Positions 48,311 to 58,500 are shown, numbered from the stretch's first letter. The stretch: DNA of 64,000 nt from Promicromonospora panici (GCF_900608595.1 NZ_UWYY01000014.1:62001-126000), one strand, 5' to 3'. Notes: generated by a model from the sequence alone, not told the origin. Numbers and translations are program-made.

Positions 48311-49824
48311 CAGCCGTTCACCTCGGCATAGGCCGCCGTGAACTCTTCGCTGATCTGGTCGAGACCCTGCCCGCGCAGGCTCTCGATCTTCGCCTCGAAG
48401 TCGGCCATCTCGATGGCCCCGGTGATGTACTGGTTGTAGGCGTCGTTGACCTGCTGCTCGATGACCGACCACCGGGTGTCGTACGTCTTGGAGGTGAGCG
48501 ACTGGGCCGGGTTGGTGATGACGTTGGCCTCGTTCTCGGCCATCAGCTCGTTCGCCTCGTTCACGTACGGGTCCGAGCTCTCGTAGGTGACGACCTTCTC
48601 GGACGGACGCGACGAGGAGAACGGCTGGACCTCCTGCTCCCACTCGGTCTGGTCCGTGACCGTGACGACGCCGTCGGCGTCCGTCTCGTAGTGCTCGCCC
48701 TCGATGCCGTTGGTCATGAGGCCGTACGCCTCCTCGTCCAGCAGCTTGTCGATGAAGCCCAGCACCTTGCGCAGCTCGTCCTCCGTGGGGGCGTACTCCT
48801 TGGGGATCGCGAGCCAGCCACCCATCCCGCCGTTGGTGTCGGACAAGATACGGCGCGGCACGTCCTCGTACGTCAGGTCGTTGATCAGTGCCCACTCCAT
48901 CGGGGTCTCCGGGTCGGCGCTCTTCGCCAGGGCGTTGTAGTTCTTGGCCTCGAACAGGCCCGTCACGACGATCCCGCCCTTGCCCTGGGCGATACCGTCC
49001 TGCTGGTTCGTCTTCTGGACGGTGACGAACTCCTGGTTCACCCACCCGTTCTCGTACACGCCGCGGTACCACTCCATCGCCTCCTTGAAGGCGTCGGTGG
49101 TGAAGGCCGGGACGACCTGACCGTCGGTGGTGACCTCGAACCCGGAGCCTGCCCCGAAGTAGCCGCTGAGAGACTCGAACCCGACGAGGAAGCTCTCCTC
49201 GCGGTCGTAGAAGCCCACGGTGTCGTCCTTGCCGTTGCCGTCCGGGTCGTCCTCGGTGAACGCCTGGGCGACCTTCGTGAGCTCCTCGATGGTGTGCGGA
49301 ACCTCGAGACCGAGGTTGTCCAGCCAGTCCTGCCGCACCACGACGCCGTAGCGAGCCTTGACCTTCTGGTACGGCACGCCGTACAGCTCGCCGTCGATGC
49401 GCGCGGAATCGAGGGTGCCCTGGTCGATCTTCGCCAGGTTCGGGAACTCGCCGAGGTAGTCCTCGACGTCCCAGAACATGCCCGAGGCGAGCGCCGACCG
49501 CACGGTCGTGCTCTCGACCGGCCCGAGGGTGACCAGGTCGGCGAGCTGCCCCGAGGACAGCGCCGCGTTGAGCTTCTCCTCCGTCGAGGCGGCAGGCACC
49601 CATTGCAGCTCGAACTCGGTCCCCGTGTACTCCTCGAGCGCGGTCTCGATGGGCCCGTCCGGCGTCGGGGTCGTCGGTGTGTGGATCACCGTCATCCACG
49701 TCATCGGGCCGTCGGCGTCGCCTCCTTCGCCCGACCCGCCGCACGCGGCGAGCGTGAGCGCCAGCGCCGTCGCCGACGCGATGGCTGTCCCGGTCCTTCT
49801 GGAGATGGTTCTTCTGGAGATCAT
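48310..49824 (-). CDS. Oligogalacturonide-type solute-binding lipoprotein (LplA-like)
   Basis: The 504-residue family 1 binding protein has a lipoprotein signal ending LALTLAAC, then a typical LplA-type fold. WTTDGQ-like metal- and sugar-binding features include NGKDDTVGFYDREESFLVGF and GGWLAIPKEYAPTEDELRKV, the latter common in proteins that serve LplBC permeases. ATG 49824 lies behind GGAAGGGA. A 15-bp tandem duplication at 49792-49821 makes the N-terminus read MISRRTISRRTG. It feeds the LplB/LplC permeases encoded on both sides in the operon. Confidence 0.88.
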   Translation of the reverse strand: MISRRTISRRTGTAIASATALALTLAACGGSGEGGDADGPMTWMTVIHTPTTPTPDGPIETALEEYTGTEFELQWVPAASTEEKLNAALSSGQLADLVTLGPVESTTVRSALASGMFWDVEDYLGEFPNLAKIDQGTLDSARIDGELYGVPYQKVKARYGVVVRQDWLDNLGLEVPHTIEELTKVAQAFTEDDPDGNGKDDTVGFYDREESFLVGFESLSGYFGAGSGFEVTTDGQVVPAFTTDAFKEAMEWYRGVYENGWVNQEFVTVQKTNQQDGIAQGKGGIVVTGLFEAKNYNALAKSADPETPMEWALINDLTYEDVPRRILSDTNGGMGGWLAIPKEYAPTEDELRKVLGFIDKLLDEEAYGLMTNGIEGEHYETDADGVVTVTDQTEWEQEVQPFSSSRPSEKVVTYESSDPYVNEANELMAENEANVITNPAQSLTSKTYDTRWSVIEQQVNDAYNQYITGAIEMADFEAKIESLRGQGLDQISEEFTAAYAEVNG

Positions 49825-49889
49825 GCGCGGTCCCTTCCGTGATGTGAGGTCATCGCACCGCCCACGACGTCGTGGGTGGCGGGGTGGAG

Positions 49890-50537
49890 CTATCGAGCCG
49901 CCATGGCTCGTGGTCTCGTCCGCGCCTCCTCGTCCGTGTCTGTCGCCAGGCCGCGGAACACGGCGCGGGTGACGAGGCCGACGGCGAACGCGGGGATACC
50001 CACGCCGAACACGACGAGCAGGGGCAGCGCGAGCTGCCACGTCAGCCACCAGATCGCGCAGACCGCCGTCGCGCCGAGGATCGTCCAGTGCAGCGAGCCG
50101 AACCCGATCAGCAGCGCCCCGCCGAGCTGCCGGGGAATCGTGGCGAGGTCGGTCGCCGCCAGGACCGGGTACACGTAGGCCCAGACGACCGCGAGCACAC
50201 CGAGCGCGCCGACATTGAGGACCTGGACGTACCAGCTCGCCGCGAGGAACACGTTGGTGACGATCACCGCCCCGGCCGCCAGCAGGATCCAGGAGACGAC
50301 CATGGAGCGCCCGGCCCGCTCCCGGGCGTACCGCCAGAAGACGCGGGCGGGCGGCGGCGTCTCGCCGGCGCGCAGCCATCGGTCGATGTACTTCGCCAGC
50401 GCGTACGACGCCGGCCCGATGCCGACCACGACGAGGCCGCCCGCCGTCGTCGCGATCCAGAGCACGTTGAGGAACGCGAGGCGGTACACGCCGGTCAGGA
50501 ACGTGTTGATCCGTACGAAGCCTTCGAACGAGAACAC
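49890..50537 (-). CDS. YesL-like DUF624 membrane protein
   Basis: This 215-residue protein has five to six helices and the DUF624/YesL pattern: NTFLTGVYRLAFLNVLWIAT at the start, PASYALAKYIDRWLR, and FWRYARERAGRSMVVSWIL. YesL proteins accompany rhamnogalacturonan and pectin ABC importers in many Gram-positives, and the position between LplB and the binding protein is characteristic. The role is not established; it may assist import or assembly. Confidence 0.85.
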   Translation of the reverse strand: MFSFEGFVRINTFLTGVYRLAFLNVLWIATTAGGLVVVGIGPASYALAKYIDRWLRAGETPPPARVFWRYARERAGRSMVVSWILLAAGAVIVTNVFLAASWYVQVLNVGALGVLAVVWAYVYPVLAATDLATIPRQLGGALLIGFGSLHWTILGATAVCAIWWLTWQLALPLLVVFGVGIPAFAVGLVTRAVFRGLATDTDEEARTRPRAMAAR

Positions 50538-50580
50538 GGTGCACCACCCTTCACGGCGGGGGACGGCCTGGACGAGCGCA

Positions 50581-51558
50581 TCAGTAGACGCCTTCTTCGC
50601 CGAAGCGCTTGGCCAGCCGGTTGGCCATGATCACGAGCAGGAGGCCGACCAGGCCCTTGAAGAGGCCGACGGCGGCCGCGTAGCTGAGCTGCCCGTTCTG
50701 GATGCCCGCCGTGTACACGTAGGTGTCGAAGATCTCGCCTACCTCACGGTTCAGCGAGTTCATCACCAGGAACATGTGCTCGAAGCCCAGCTCCAGGAAG
50801 TCGCCGATGGCCAGGATGAACATGACGATGATCGTCGGCCGGATCGCAGGCAGCGTGATGTGCCAGGACTGCCGCAGCCGGCCGGCGCCGTCGAGCTCCG
50901 CGGCCTCGTAGAGCTGGGTGTCCACCGCCGTCATCGCGGCGAGGTAGACGATGGTGCCCCAGCCCGCTCCCTTCCAGATCTCCTGGCCGATGTACAGCGG
51001 CCGCAGCCAGTCGGGATCGGTGAGGAACGGGACGGGATCGCCGCCGGCGTCGACGATGAGGTTGTTGATGCTGCCGCCGTCGGTGGAGAGCAGCACGTAG
51101 AAGATCGAGGCGACGATCACCCACGACAGGAAGTGGGGCAGGTAGATGACCGACTGCACGCCGCGCTTGAAGTACTTGCCCCGCAGCTCGTTGAGCAGCA
51201 GCGCCAGGATGATCGGCACCGGGAAGGCGAAGACCAGCAGCATGAACGAGATCGTCAGCGTGTTGCGCAGCAGCAGCAGGAACGTGTCCTCGGTGAACAG
51301 CCGCACGAAGTGGTCGAAGCCCACCCACGGGCTGCCGCCGATGCCGAGGAACGGCATGTAGTCCTGGAAGGCGATGACGAGCCCGCCCATGGGGGCGTAC
51401 TTGAACACCAGGAAGTACGCGATGCCCGGCACCGCCATGAGGTAGAGGGTCCGGTGCCGCCAGAACGCCGGGCGCTGTGGACGGCGACGGCCCTGCGGCC
51501 GCTCGGTGCGCGTGCTCGCCTCGGGAACACCCGGCGCCGCTGTCGTCGCCGCGTTCAT
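50581..51558 (-). CDS. LplB-type carbohydrate ABC permease
   Basis: The 325-residue permease has six helices. LYLMAVPGIAYFLVFKYAPM and GLVIAFQDYMPFLGIGGSPW are the LplB signature; the EAA loop reads LYEAAELDGAGRLRQSWHIT. It is the first gene of the importer operon. No ATPase gene is present in the operon, so the MsmX-like shared ATPase must come from elsewhere. The promoter and a LacI-type operator lie just upstream. Confidence 0.92.
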   Translation of the reverse strand: MNAATTAAPGVPEASTRTERPQGRRRPQRPAFWRHRTLYLMAVPGIAYFLVFKYAPMGGLVIAFQDYMPFLGIGGSPWVGFDHFVRLFTEDTFLLLLRNTLTISFMLLVFAFPVPIILALLLNELRGKYFKRGVQSVIYLPHFLSWVIVASIFYVLLSTDGGSINNLIVDAGGDPVPFLTDPDWLRPLYIGQEIWKGAGWGTIVYLAAMTAVDTQLYEAAELDGAGRLRQSWHITLPAIRPTIIVMFILAIGDFLELGFEHMFLVMNSLNREVGEIFDTYVYTAGIQNGQLSYAAAVGLFKGLVGLLLVIMANRLAKRFGEEGVY

Positions 51559-51640
51559 CGCCGAGACCTCACGGTCGTCGCCACTACCACCATTGGTGTG
51601 CCCCTCTGCTCGCCCTTGAGCCCTGCGCTGGTCGCTGTTT

Positions 51641-51688
51641 CAGCAACCGGTTTCTCGGACGCTACCCGAACTCCCGGCGGGGCCGCAA
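51641..51688 (-). promoter_or_regulatory. Promoter and LacI operator O1 of the importer operon
   Basis: On the minus strand TTGCGG (51683-51688) and TAGCGT (51659-51664), 18 bp apart, form a plausible promoter. Directly downstream, at 51641-51655, lies CAGCAACCGGTTTCT, a palindromic LacI-type site (core GCAACCGGTTTC). The same 15 bases recur exactly at 55403-55417. A repressor bound here would block initiation of lplB. Confidence 0.7.
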
Positions 51689-51737
51689 GGGTCTCTTTGG
51701 CAATGGACACGTCACCCTGTGTTCTCTACGTTTCAAC

Positions 51738-51801
51738 AGGAAACCGGTTGCTAGAGTGGAGATCGCCATCGCGGGAGCAGCCCGGCACGGAACCGGTTTC
51801 C
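51738..51801 (+). promoter_or_regulatory. LacI operators O2 and O3 upstream of GH43
   Basis: AGGAAACCGGTTGCT (51738-51752) and GGAACCGGTTTCC (51789-51801) share the GNAACCGGTTNC core with O1 and O4. They lie 84 and 35 bp before the GH43 start. Centre spacing of about 50 bp would place two dimers near five helical turns apart, suitable for cooperative binding. Confidence 0.7.
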
Positions 51802-51836
51802 CCTGTGTTGCACAACGACGTCACGAAAGGTGGGCA

Positions 51837-53363
51837 ATGGCGCTCTACTTGAACCCCGTCCTCGACGCGGACTGGCCGGACCCGGACGCGATCCGGGTCG
51901 GTGACGACTTCTGGCTGATCGCGTCGAGCTTCAACCGAGCGCCCGGGCTCCCGGTCCTGCACTCACGCGACCTGGTCACCTGGGAGCACGTGGCGAACGC
52001 GCTGCCGGCCGTTCCTCCCCTGGATCACTACGCGCTCCCCCGGCACGGCTCGGGCGTGTGGGCTCCGAGCCTGCGGCACCACGACGGGGCCTTCGTCATC
52101 GTGTACCCCGATCCCGACCATGGGATCTACGTGCTCACCGCGACCGATCCGCGCGGCCCGTGGTCCGAGCCCGTGTGCCTGATACCCGGCCGAGGGCTGA
52201 TCGACCCGTGCCCGTTGTGGGACGACGACGGCCGGGCCTACCTCGTGCACGGCTGGGCCGGCAGCCGCGCCGGCATCAAGAACCGGCTGACCGTCGTCGA
52301 GGTCGACCCCGGGCTGCGACACGTCGTCGGCAGCCCGCGCACCGTCGTCGACGGCGACGAGCTGCCCGGCTTCCGCACTCTCGAGGGTCCCAAGCTGTAC
52401 AAGCGGGACGGCTGGTACTGGATCTTCGCCCCCGCCGGCGGTGTGGCGACCGGGTGGCAGACCGTCTTCCGGTCCCGTTCCGTCTGGGGGCCGTACGAGC
52501 ACCGGATCGTGCTCGAGCAGGACACGACGCCGATCAACGGGCCGCACCAGGGCGCCTGGGTCGACACCCCGCAGGGCGACCACTGGTTCCTGCACTTCCA
52601 GGATCGCGGCGCCTTCGGGCGCGTCGTGCACCTGCAGCCGATGCGTTGGGCAGACGGATGGCCACAGATCGGCGAGCCCTTGCCGGACGGGCGCGGCCGG
52701 CCCGTCCTGAAGCACCCGCTGCCGCTGCCGGAGCGCGGCGACGGGCAGGGGGAGCCCGCCCGCGGCGACGCCTTCGCGACTCCCGGGCCGGCAGCGCGCT
52801 GGCACTGGCAGGCGAACCCCCGTCCCGACTGGTTCGAGGCGCCGGGCGACGGCGCGATCCGCCTCCGGGCGCAGGTCTCGCCCCGCGCCGACCTGCGCGA
52901 CCACGGCGCGGTGCTGTGCCAGCAGCTACCTGGGCAGCCGAGCACGTGGGCGACGCGCGCGACCCTCCAGGCGGACACCCCCGGAACACGGTGCGGGCTC
53001 GTGCTCCTCGGGCGTGAGTACACGTGGGTGGGCCTCGTCCGGACGCCGACCGGAGTCGACGTCGTCGCCAAGCGAAGCGTGTCCAGCGGCATCGAGGAGG
53101 AGCTCGCGCAGCTCCCCGCGCCCGACGCCACCCTGGACCTGCGGCTCGCCGTCGACGCCGACGGCACAGCGACCTTCTCCTGGCGCGCGACCGATACCGC
53201 GCCGTGGCAGGAGCTGCCCGCGGCGTGGGCCGCGGTGGAGGGACGCTGGATCGGCGCGGAGGTCGGGCTCTTCGCCACCGCCCCGCTCGGCACCCCGGTC
53301 GGCGAGCGCGGCGACGCCGTGTTCGGCCCCGTCCGGGTCACCGTCGCAGGAAAGGACGCCTGA
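51837..53363 (+). CDS. Glycoside hydrolase family 43 (xylosidase/arabinofuranosidase type)
   Basis: The 508-residue protein has a five-bladed propeller GH43 domain (residues 1-300) and a C-terminal beta-sandwich of the GH43_C2 type (about 320-505). Active-site landmarks are WPDPDAIRVGDDFWL (catalytic base Asp), GLIDPCPLWDDDGRAYLVHG (pKa-modulating Asp) and TLEGPKLYKRDGWYWI (acid Glu). No signal peptide, so it acts on imported oligosaccharides; likely substrates are xylosides or arabinosides from pectin side chains. AAGGTGG precedes ATG 51837. Its stop overlaps the LacI-fusion start (TGATG), so the regulator is co-translated. Confidence 0.9.
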   Translation: MALYLNPVLDADWPDPDAIRVGDDFWLIASSFNRAPGLPVLHSRDLVTWEHVANALPAVPPLDHYALPRHGSGVWAPSLRHHDGAFVIVYPDPDHGIYVLTATDPRGPWSEPVCLIPGRGLIDPCPLWDDDGRAYLVHGWAGSRAGIKNRLTVVEVDPGLRHVVGSPRTVVDGDELPGFRTLEGPKLYKRDGWYWIFAPAGGVATGWQTVFRSRSVWGPYEHRIVLEQDTTPINGPHQGAWVDTPQGDHWFLHFQDRGAFGRVVHLQPMRWADGWPQIGEPLPDGRGRPVLKHPLPLPERGDGQGEPARGDAFATPGPAARWHWQANPRPDWFEAPGDGAIRLRAQVSPRADLRDHGAVLCQQLPGQPSTWATRATLQADTPGTRCGLVLLGREYTWVGLVRTPTGVDVVAKRSVSSGIEEELAQLPAPDATLDLRLAVDADGTATFSWRATDTAPWQELPAAWAAVEGRWIGAEVGLFATAPLGTPVGERGDAVFGPVRVTVAGKDA

Positions 53364-55354
53364 TGGCGCGGTACGCCAAGAGCGGCGCGACGATCGGGCA
53401 GGTGGCCGCTGCCGCCGGGGTGTCGCGGGCGACCGTCTCGCGCGTCATGAACGGCCTGTCGACCGTCGCCGAGGACACCGCCGAGCGAGTGCGCGCGGCG
53501 GCCGCGGAGCTGCAGTATCACCCCAGCACGATGGCGCGCGGCCTCTCCCTCGGCCGGACGAACTCCGTGGCGCTCGTGGTCCCCGACCTCGCGAACCCGG
53601 TGTTCCAGCAGGTCCTGCGGGGCGCGGTGGCCGCGGCCGAGCCCTTCGGCTTCCGGTTCCTGGTCACCGAGACCGTGGAGCACGCCGACGCCGAGGTCGA
53701 GATCGCTCTCGAGGCGCGGCTGCGGTGCGACGCGCTGGTCCTCGCCGCGCCCCGCAGCTCGGAGGCCGCACTGAGAGAGCTGCTACCGCAGGTCGAGCCG
53801 GTAGTCCTCATCAATCGCGTAGTACCAGGACTCGACGTCCCGTCGGTCGGCGTCGACTACGGCGCCGGTGTGCACAGCGTCGTCGACCACCTCGTCGCGC
53901 TGGGGCACCGCGAGCTCGCCTACGTCGCCGGACCGCGGGCCAGCGCGTCCCACGCGCTGCGCGTGCGCGCGCTGGAGGAGGCCCGCGAGCGCCACCCCGG
54001 CCTCCGGGTCACCGCGGTGCCGTGCGGCTCGAGCGTCGACGACGGGTACCGGGTAGCCGACGAGGTGCTCGCGTCGGGGGCGACAGGTGTCGTGGCGTAC
54101 AACGACCTCGTCGCATTCGGGCTGCTCGCGCGCCTCGGCGAGACCGGCGTCGACGTCCCCGGCGACATCTCGATCGCGGGCTTCGACGACATCGAGCTCG
54201 CCCGCTACGCGACGCCGTCCCTGACGACGGCGGCCGTACCCCAGGCCGAGCTGGGCCGGCGCGCGTGGAGCCTCCTGCACCGGCTCGTCTCCTCCCGTGG
54301 CACACCACCGACCACGGGCGGGCCGACCTATGCGGGGTCCCGGCTCGTCATGCCGGGGCTCGTGGTGCGGTCCAGCACCGGGCCTGTCCCTCCGGCGCGG
54401 CGCCTCTCCACGACGTCCTCCGACCGGGCAGGCCGGGCACGGTCCGCCACACCGGAGGCGCCTGCGACGTGGGCCGCTTCGAGCGACGGCTGGGAGCTCA
54501 CCACCGACGACCAGCCGCTGACCCGCTACGTGAACGGTGAGTCCATGCCCGGGGTGCACAGCCCGCGACCGCACCTGCACCCCCTGCACTCGCTCGGCGG
54601 CGTCGCGATGACCTTGACGACGCCGGCGGACCACCGGCACCACTACGGCGTCTCGATGGCGGTGCCCGACGTCGACGGCACCACCTACTGGGGCGGTCGG
54701 ATGTTCGTCCGCGGCCAGGGCCCGACACTGCTCTCCAACCACGGGCGCCAGCGCACGATCTCGGCCGAGGTGGTTGACGACGGAGCGACGCTTTCGACTG
54801 ACGTGCGGTGGACGGACGAGCGCGGTCGGGACCAGCTCGTGGAGGACCGCCGGCTCACCGGTCTTCTGCTGCCCGAGGTCGAGGGCTGGGCGCTCGGCTG
54901 GTCCGGCCGCCTGCGTGCGGGCGGCTCGGACGTGGTGGTGGGAAGCCCTGCGACGAACGGTCGACCGGGGGCCGGCTACGGCGGCCTCTTCTGGCGCCTC
55001 CCCTTCGCCGACGAGACCACCGTGCTCACCGCCGACGCCGACGGGGAGGCCCAGGCGCACGGCTCACGCTCGCCATGGATCGCGATCAGACGACGCAGCG
55101 GCGAGGCGTGGACGACGCTCGTGCTCGTGCAGCCGGCCGATGTGGACCCCTGGTTCGTGCGGGTCACCGACTACGTCGGGGCAGGCCCGGCACTCGCCTG
55201 GGACGAGACGCGGCGCATCGACGCCGGAGCGTCCCTTTCCGTCGAGCTGGTCGCCGTCGTTGTCGACCGGCGACTCGGCGCCGACGACGCCGCGGACCTG
55301 GCCGAGTTCGCCGTCGCCCGGATGCGGACCACCGGCTCGGCACCACCGAAATAA
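53363..55354 (+). CDS. LacI regulator fused to DUF6807/PmoA-like domain
   Basis: The 663-residue protein starts with a LacI HTH (TIGQVAAAAGVSRATVSRVM, residues about 10-29) and hinge helix, then a periplasmic-binding-type effector domain to about residue 350. After a short Pro/Ser/Arg linker comes a separate domain of about 260 residues with LHPLHSLGGVAMTLTTPADH, then RHHYGVSMAVPDVDGTTYWG. This is the DUF6807 (PmoA-like) fold normally found as an independent protein in sugar-utilisation loci. His clusters in it suggest a substrate or metal site. The frame is continuous. It is likely the regulator of this pectin locus through the GNAACCGGTTNC sites. The role of the extra domain is unknown. Confidence 0.85.
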   Translation: MARYAKSGATIGQVAAAAGVSRATVSRVMNGLSTVAEDTAERVRAAAAELQYHPSTMARGLSLGRTNSVALVVPDLANPVFQQVLRGAVAAAEPFGFRFLVTETVEHADAEVEIALEARLRCDALVLAAPRSSEAALRELLPQVEPVVLINRVVPGLDVPSVGVDYGAGVHSVVDHLVALGHRELAYVAGPRASASHALRVRALEEARERHPGLRVTAVPCGSSVDDGYRVADEVLASGATGVVAYNDLVAFGLLARLGETGVDVPGDISIAGFDDIELARYATPSLTTAAVPQAELGRRAWSLLHRLVSSRGTPPTTGGPTYAGSRLVMPGLVVRSSTGPVPPARRLSTTSSDRAGRARSATPEAPATWAASSDGWELTTDDQPLTRYVNGESMPGVHSPRPHLHPLHSLGGVAMTLTTPADHRHHYGVSMAVPDVDGTTYWGGRMFVRGQGPTLLSNHGRQRTISAEVVDDGATLSTDVRWTDERGRDQLVEDRRLTGLLLPEVEGWALGWSGRLRAGGSDVVVGSPATNGRPGAGYGGLFWRLPFADETTVLTADADGEAQAHGSRSPWIAIRRRSGEAWTTLVLVQPADVDPWFVRVTDYVGAGPALAWDETRRIDAGASLSVELVAVVVDRRLGADDAADLAEFAVARMRTTGSAPPK

Positions 55355-55372
55355 CGCACATTCGCTGAACTA

Positions 55373-55417
55373 TTGACGCGCTCGTCGCACCGGGATAAGT
55401 TTCAGCAACCGGTTTCT
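55373..55417 (+). promoter_or_regulatory. Promoter and LacI operator O4 of the pectinase gene
   Basis: TTGACG (55373-55378) and TAAGTT (55396-55401), 17 bp apart, form a good promoter. Operator O4 CAGCAACCGGTTTCT at 55403-55417 lies immediately after the -10 element and is identical to O1 over 15 bases. Repressor binding would block the start site of the secreted pectinase. Confidence 0.75.
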
Positions 55418-55530
55418 TGAGACGCCCGGTTCGCACGGCGCGACAGGGCATGGAGTCCCGACGACGGAGTCGGGAATGTGCTTGAGCTGCCCTGAGGGCC
55501 ACGTGCCCGAGTCTCACGAGAGGCGCAACG

Positions 55531-58500
55531 ATGCCCCTGTCGACACCACCTGCCCGTGGGATCGCCCCCGACCGACCAACGCCCAGACGCAGCACCATCG
55601 CCGCGCTCGCAGCGCCCGTCCTCGCCCTCGCGCTGGCCACGCCCGGTGCGCACGCCGCACCGCCCGCGAGCGGCGCCGACGAGCCCGCGCCGGCTACCAC
55701 GGCCACCACGGCAACCCGTGGCGCCGATCCCCTGTCGACCCCGGTCGAGCGACAGGCCCTGCCGCCGGGCGACGGGTGGGCCTCGCTCGACGGCGGCACG
55801 ACCGGTGGGGCCGACGCCGCCGACGTGATCGACGTCCGCACGCGCGACGAGCTCGTCGCCGCCGTGCAGGGCGACCACTCCAAGATCGTCCGCGTCGTCG
55901 GCGACATCGACGCGAACACGGCGGCTGACGGGTCGCCGTTGACGTGCGAGGACTACGCCCGCGACGGTTACACGCTCCAGGGTTACCTCGATGCGTTCGA
56001 CCCGGCGCACTGGGACGGCCCGGCGAAGGGCCCGCTCGAGGACGCGCGCAAGGCGTCCCAGCGCGCGCAGGGCGAGCAGATCCGGGTCCGCGTCGGATCC
56101 AACACCACGCTCATCGGCGCCGGCGACGTCACGCTCTCCGGCTTCGTCGTCGAGGTGGGAGGCGTCGACAACGTCATCGTGCGCAACGTGCGCATCTCCG
56201 ACGCGTATGACTGCTTCCCGGGGTGGAACGGCGGCACCTGGAAGACCGAGTGGGACAACCTCGTCGTCTCCGGAGCCACTCATGTCTGGCTCGACCACCT
56301 CACGCTCGACGACGGCAGGACCGTCGACACCGAGCAGCCCAGGCACTTCGGCGAGCCGTTCCTGCGTCACGACGGGCTTCTCGACGTCGTGCGCGGCGCC
56401 GACCTGGTGACGATCTCGTGGAGCGAGCTTCGCGGGCACGACAAGTCGATGCTGTTCGGCAACGGCGACGACCGCACGAGCGACCGCGGCAAGCTTCGCG
56501 TGACGATGCACCACAACGAGCTGGCAGACCTCGTGCAGCGGGCGCCGCGAGTGCGGTTCGGCCAGGTCCACGTGTACAACAACGTCTACCGGGTCACCGA
56601 CGCCGCGCGGTACGGGTACTCGTGGGGCGTCGGCGTCGAGTCGAGCATCACGGCCCGCGAGAACACGTTCGAGCTCGCCGGCGCCGTGGACGCGAGCCGG
56701 ATCATCCGTGGCTGGGGCGGCACCGGGATCGACGTCGACGGCACCTGGGTCGACGGCAAGGAGGTGGACGCGCTGGCCGCGTACAACGCCGCACACCCTG
56801 ACGGTCCTCTCGCCGGTGAGGTCGCCGGTGCTGCTGGCTTGCACGGCGTGATCCAGCCGGCGGAGCTCGCCGTCCCGGCCGTCGCCCGCGGCGCCGGGTC
56901 CGGAAAGCTCGAGCGCTGGCAGGACCCGACGGACCCTGCGGTCGCCGGCGCGGCGCTGCTGCGCCGGATCGACGCCCCGCGCACTGCCTCCGCCGACGGC
57001 CCGGTGTGGTCGCCCGTCGCGACCGGCTTCGCGGGCACCGCCTCGGAGGACCGCCCCCGTGGCACGACAGGCGGCACTGGCGGCCGCATGGTGGTCGCCT
57101 CGGACGCCGGCGAGCTGGCGGCCTACGCGGCGATGCCGGAACCGCTGACGATCCTCGTCGACGGGTCGCTGCGGCTCGATCCCTTCGGTTCGATGATCAG
57201 GGTCGCCGGAGACAAGACCATCGCCGGCGTCGGCCCGGAGGCGGAGCTCGTGGGAGGCGGACTGTTCCTCGACCGGGTCCAGAACGTCATCGTCCGCAAC
57301 CTCAGGTTCCGGGACTCGTACGTACCCGGAGACTGGGACGGCAAGGCCGCCGACAACGACAACGACGGCATCCGGATGGACACCTCGTCGCACGTCTGGA
57401 TCGACCACAACGAGTTCACTCGCCTCGGCGACGGGCTGGTCGACGTCCGCAAGGACTCCACGGCCGTGACCCTGTCGTGGAACGTGTTCCGCGACCACAA
57501 CAAGACGGTGGGCGTGGGCTGGACGCCCAACGTGGTGACCACGCTGACCATGCACCACAACTGGTTCTCGAACACGTACCAGCGCAACGCCAGCATCGAC
57601 AACGTCGCCGCCGGGCACCTCTACAACAACTATCTCGAGGGCCAGGCCCAGTACGGCACGATGTCACGCGGGGCCTCGCAGCTCGTCGTCGAGCACAGCG
57701 TGTACGCACACGGTGAGGACGCGATCGTCGCCAAGGACCCGGAATCCCGGGTCGACTCGCGTGCCAACCGGTTCGTGTCGATCCGAGGGCGCAAGGACAA
57801 CACGGGCCCCACGTTCGACCCGACGACGCACTACTCCTACACCGCCGACCGGACCGACGACGTGGTGGAGCTGGTCACGGCCGACGCCGGGCCGCTGGCC
57901 GCCGACGAGACGGTCGGTCGCCAGGTCACCGTGGCCCTCGACGGGACGGGTGACTACGGGTCGGTCGGCGCCGCCGTCGGCGCCGCACGGCGAGCCGACC
58001 ATCCGGTCGAGATCGTCGTCGAACCGGGCGTCTACCGCGAGGTGGTGCGTGTCTGGCCCGGCGCCGAGGGGCTGACGATCCGCGGGGCGACAGGCAACCC
58101 GGAGGACGTCGTGCTCACCTACGACCTCGCGTCCGGGCAGCAGAAGTTCTACGGCGGGGTCTTCGGAGGCACGGGCGCGGCGACCCTCGCAATCCTGGCC
58201 GACGACGTGACGGTGCAGGAGATCACCGTGGAGAACGCTTACGACGAGGCGGCGAACGGAAACAGCCAGGCGCAGGCCCTGCGCACGGTCGGGGACCGGA
58301 TCGTGCTCGACGGCGTGCGGCTGATCGGCAACCAGGACACCTTCCTGGCCGAGACCCCGTCGCTCGGCGTGGTCTCGCGGGTCTACGTCACCGACTCGTA
58401 CATCGAGGGTGACGTCGACTTCATCTACGCTCGCGCCACCATGGTGATCGAGGACTCCCAGATCCACTCGCTCGACCGTGGATCGTCGGTCAACGGGTAC

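Noticed and set aside
55402..57618. A 738-codon minus-strand open frame across the pectinase gene
   Set aside because: Composition is Val/Arg/Gly/His-rich with no recognisable family. The plus strand carries intact PL1 and CE8 motifs, so this frame is a shadow.
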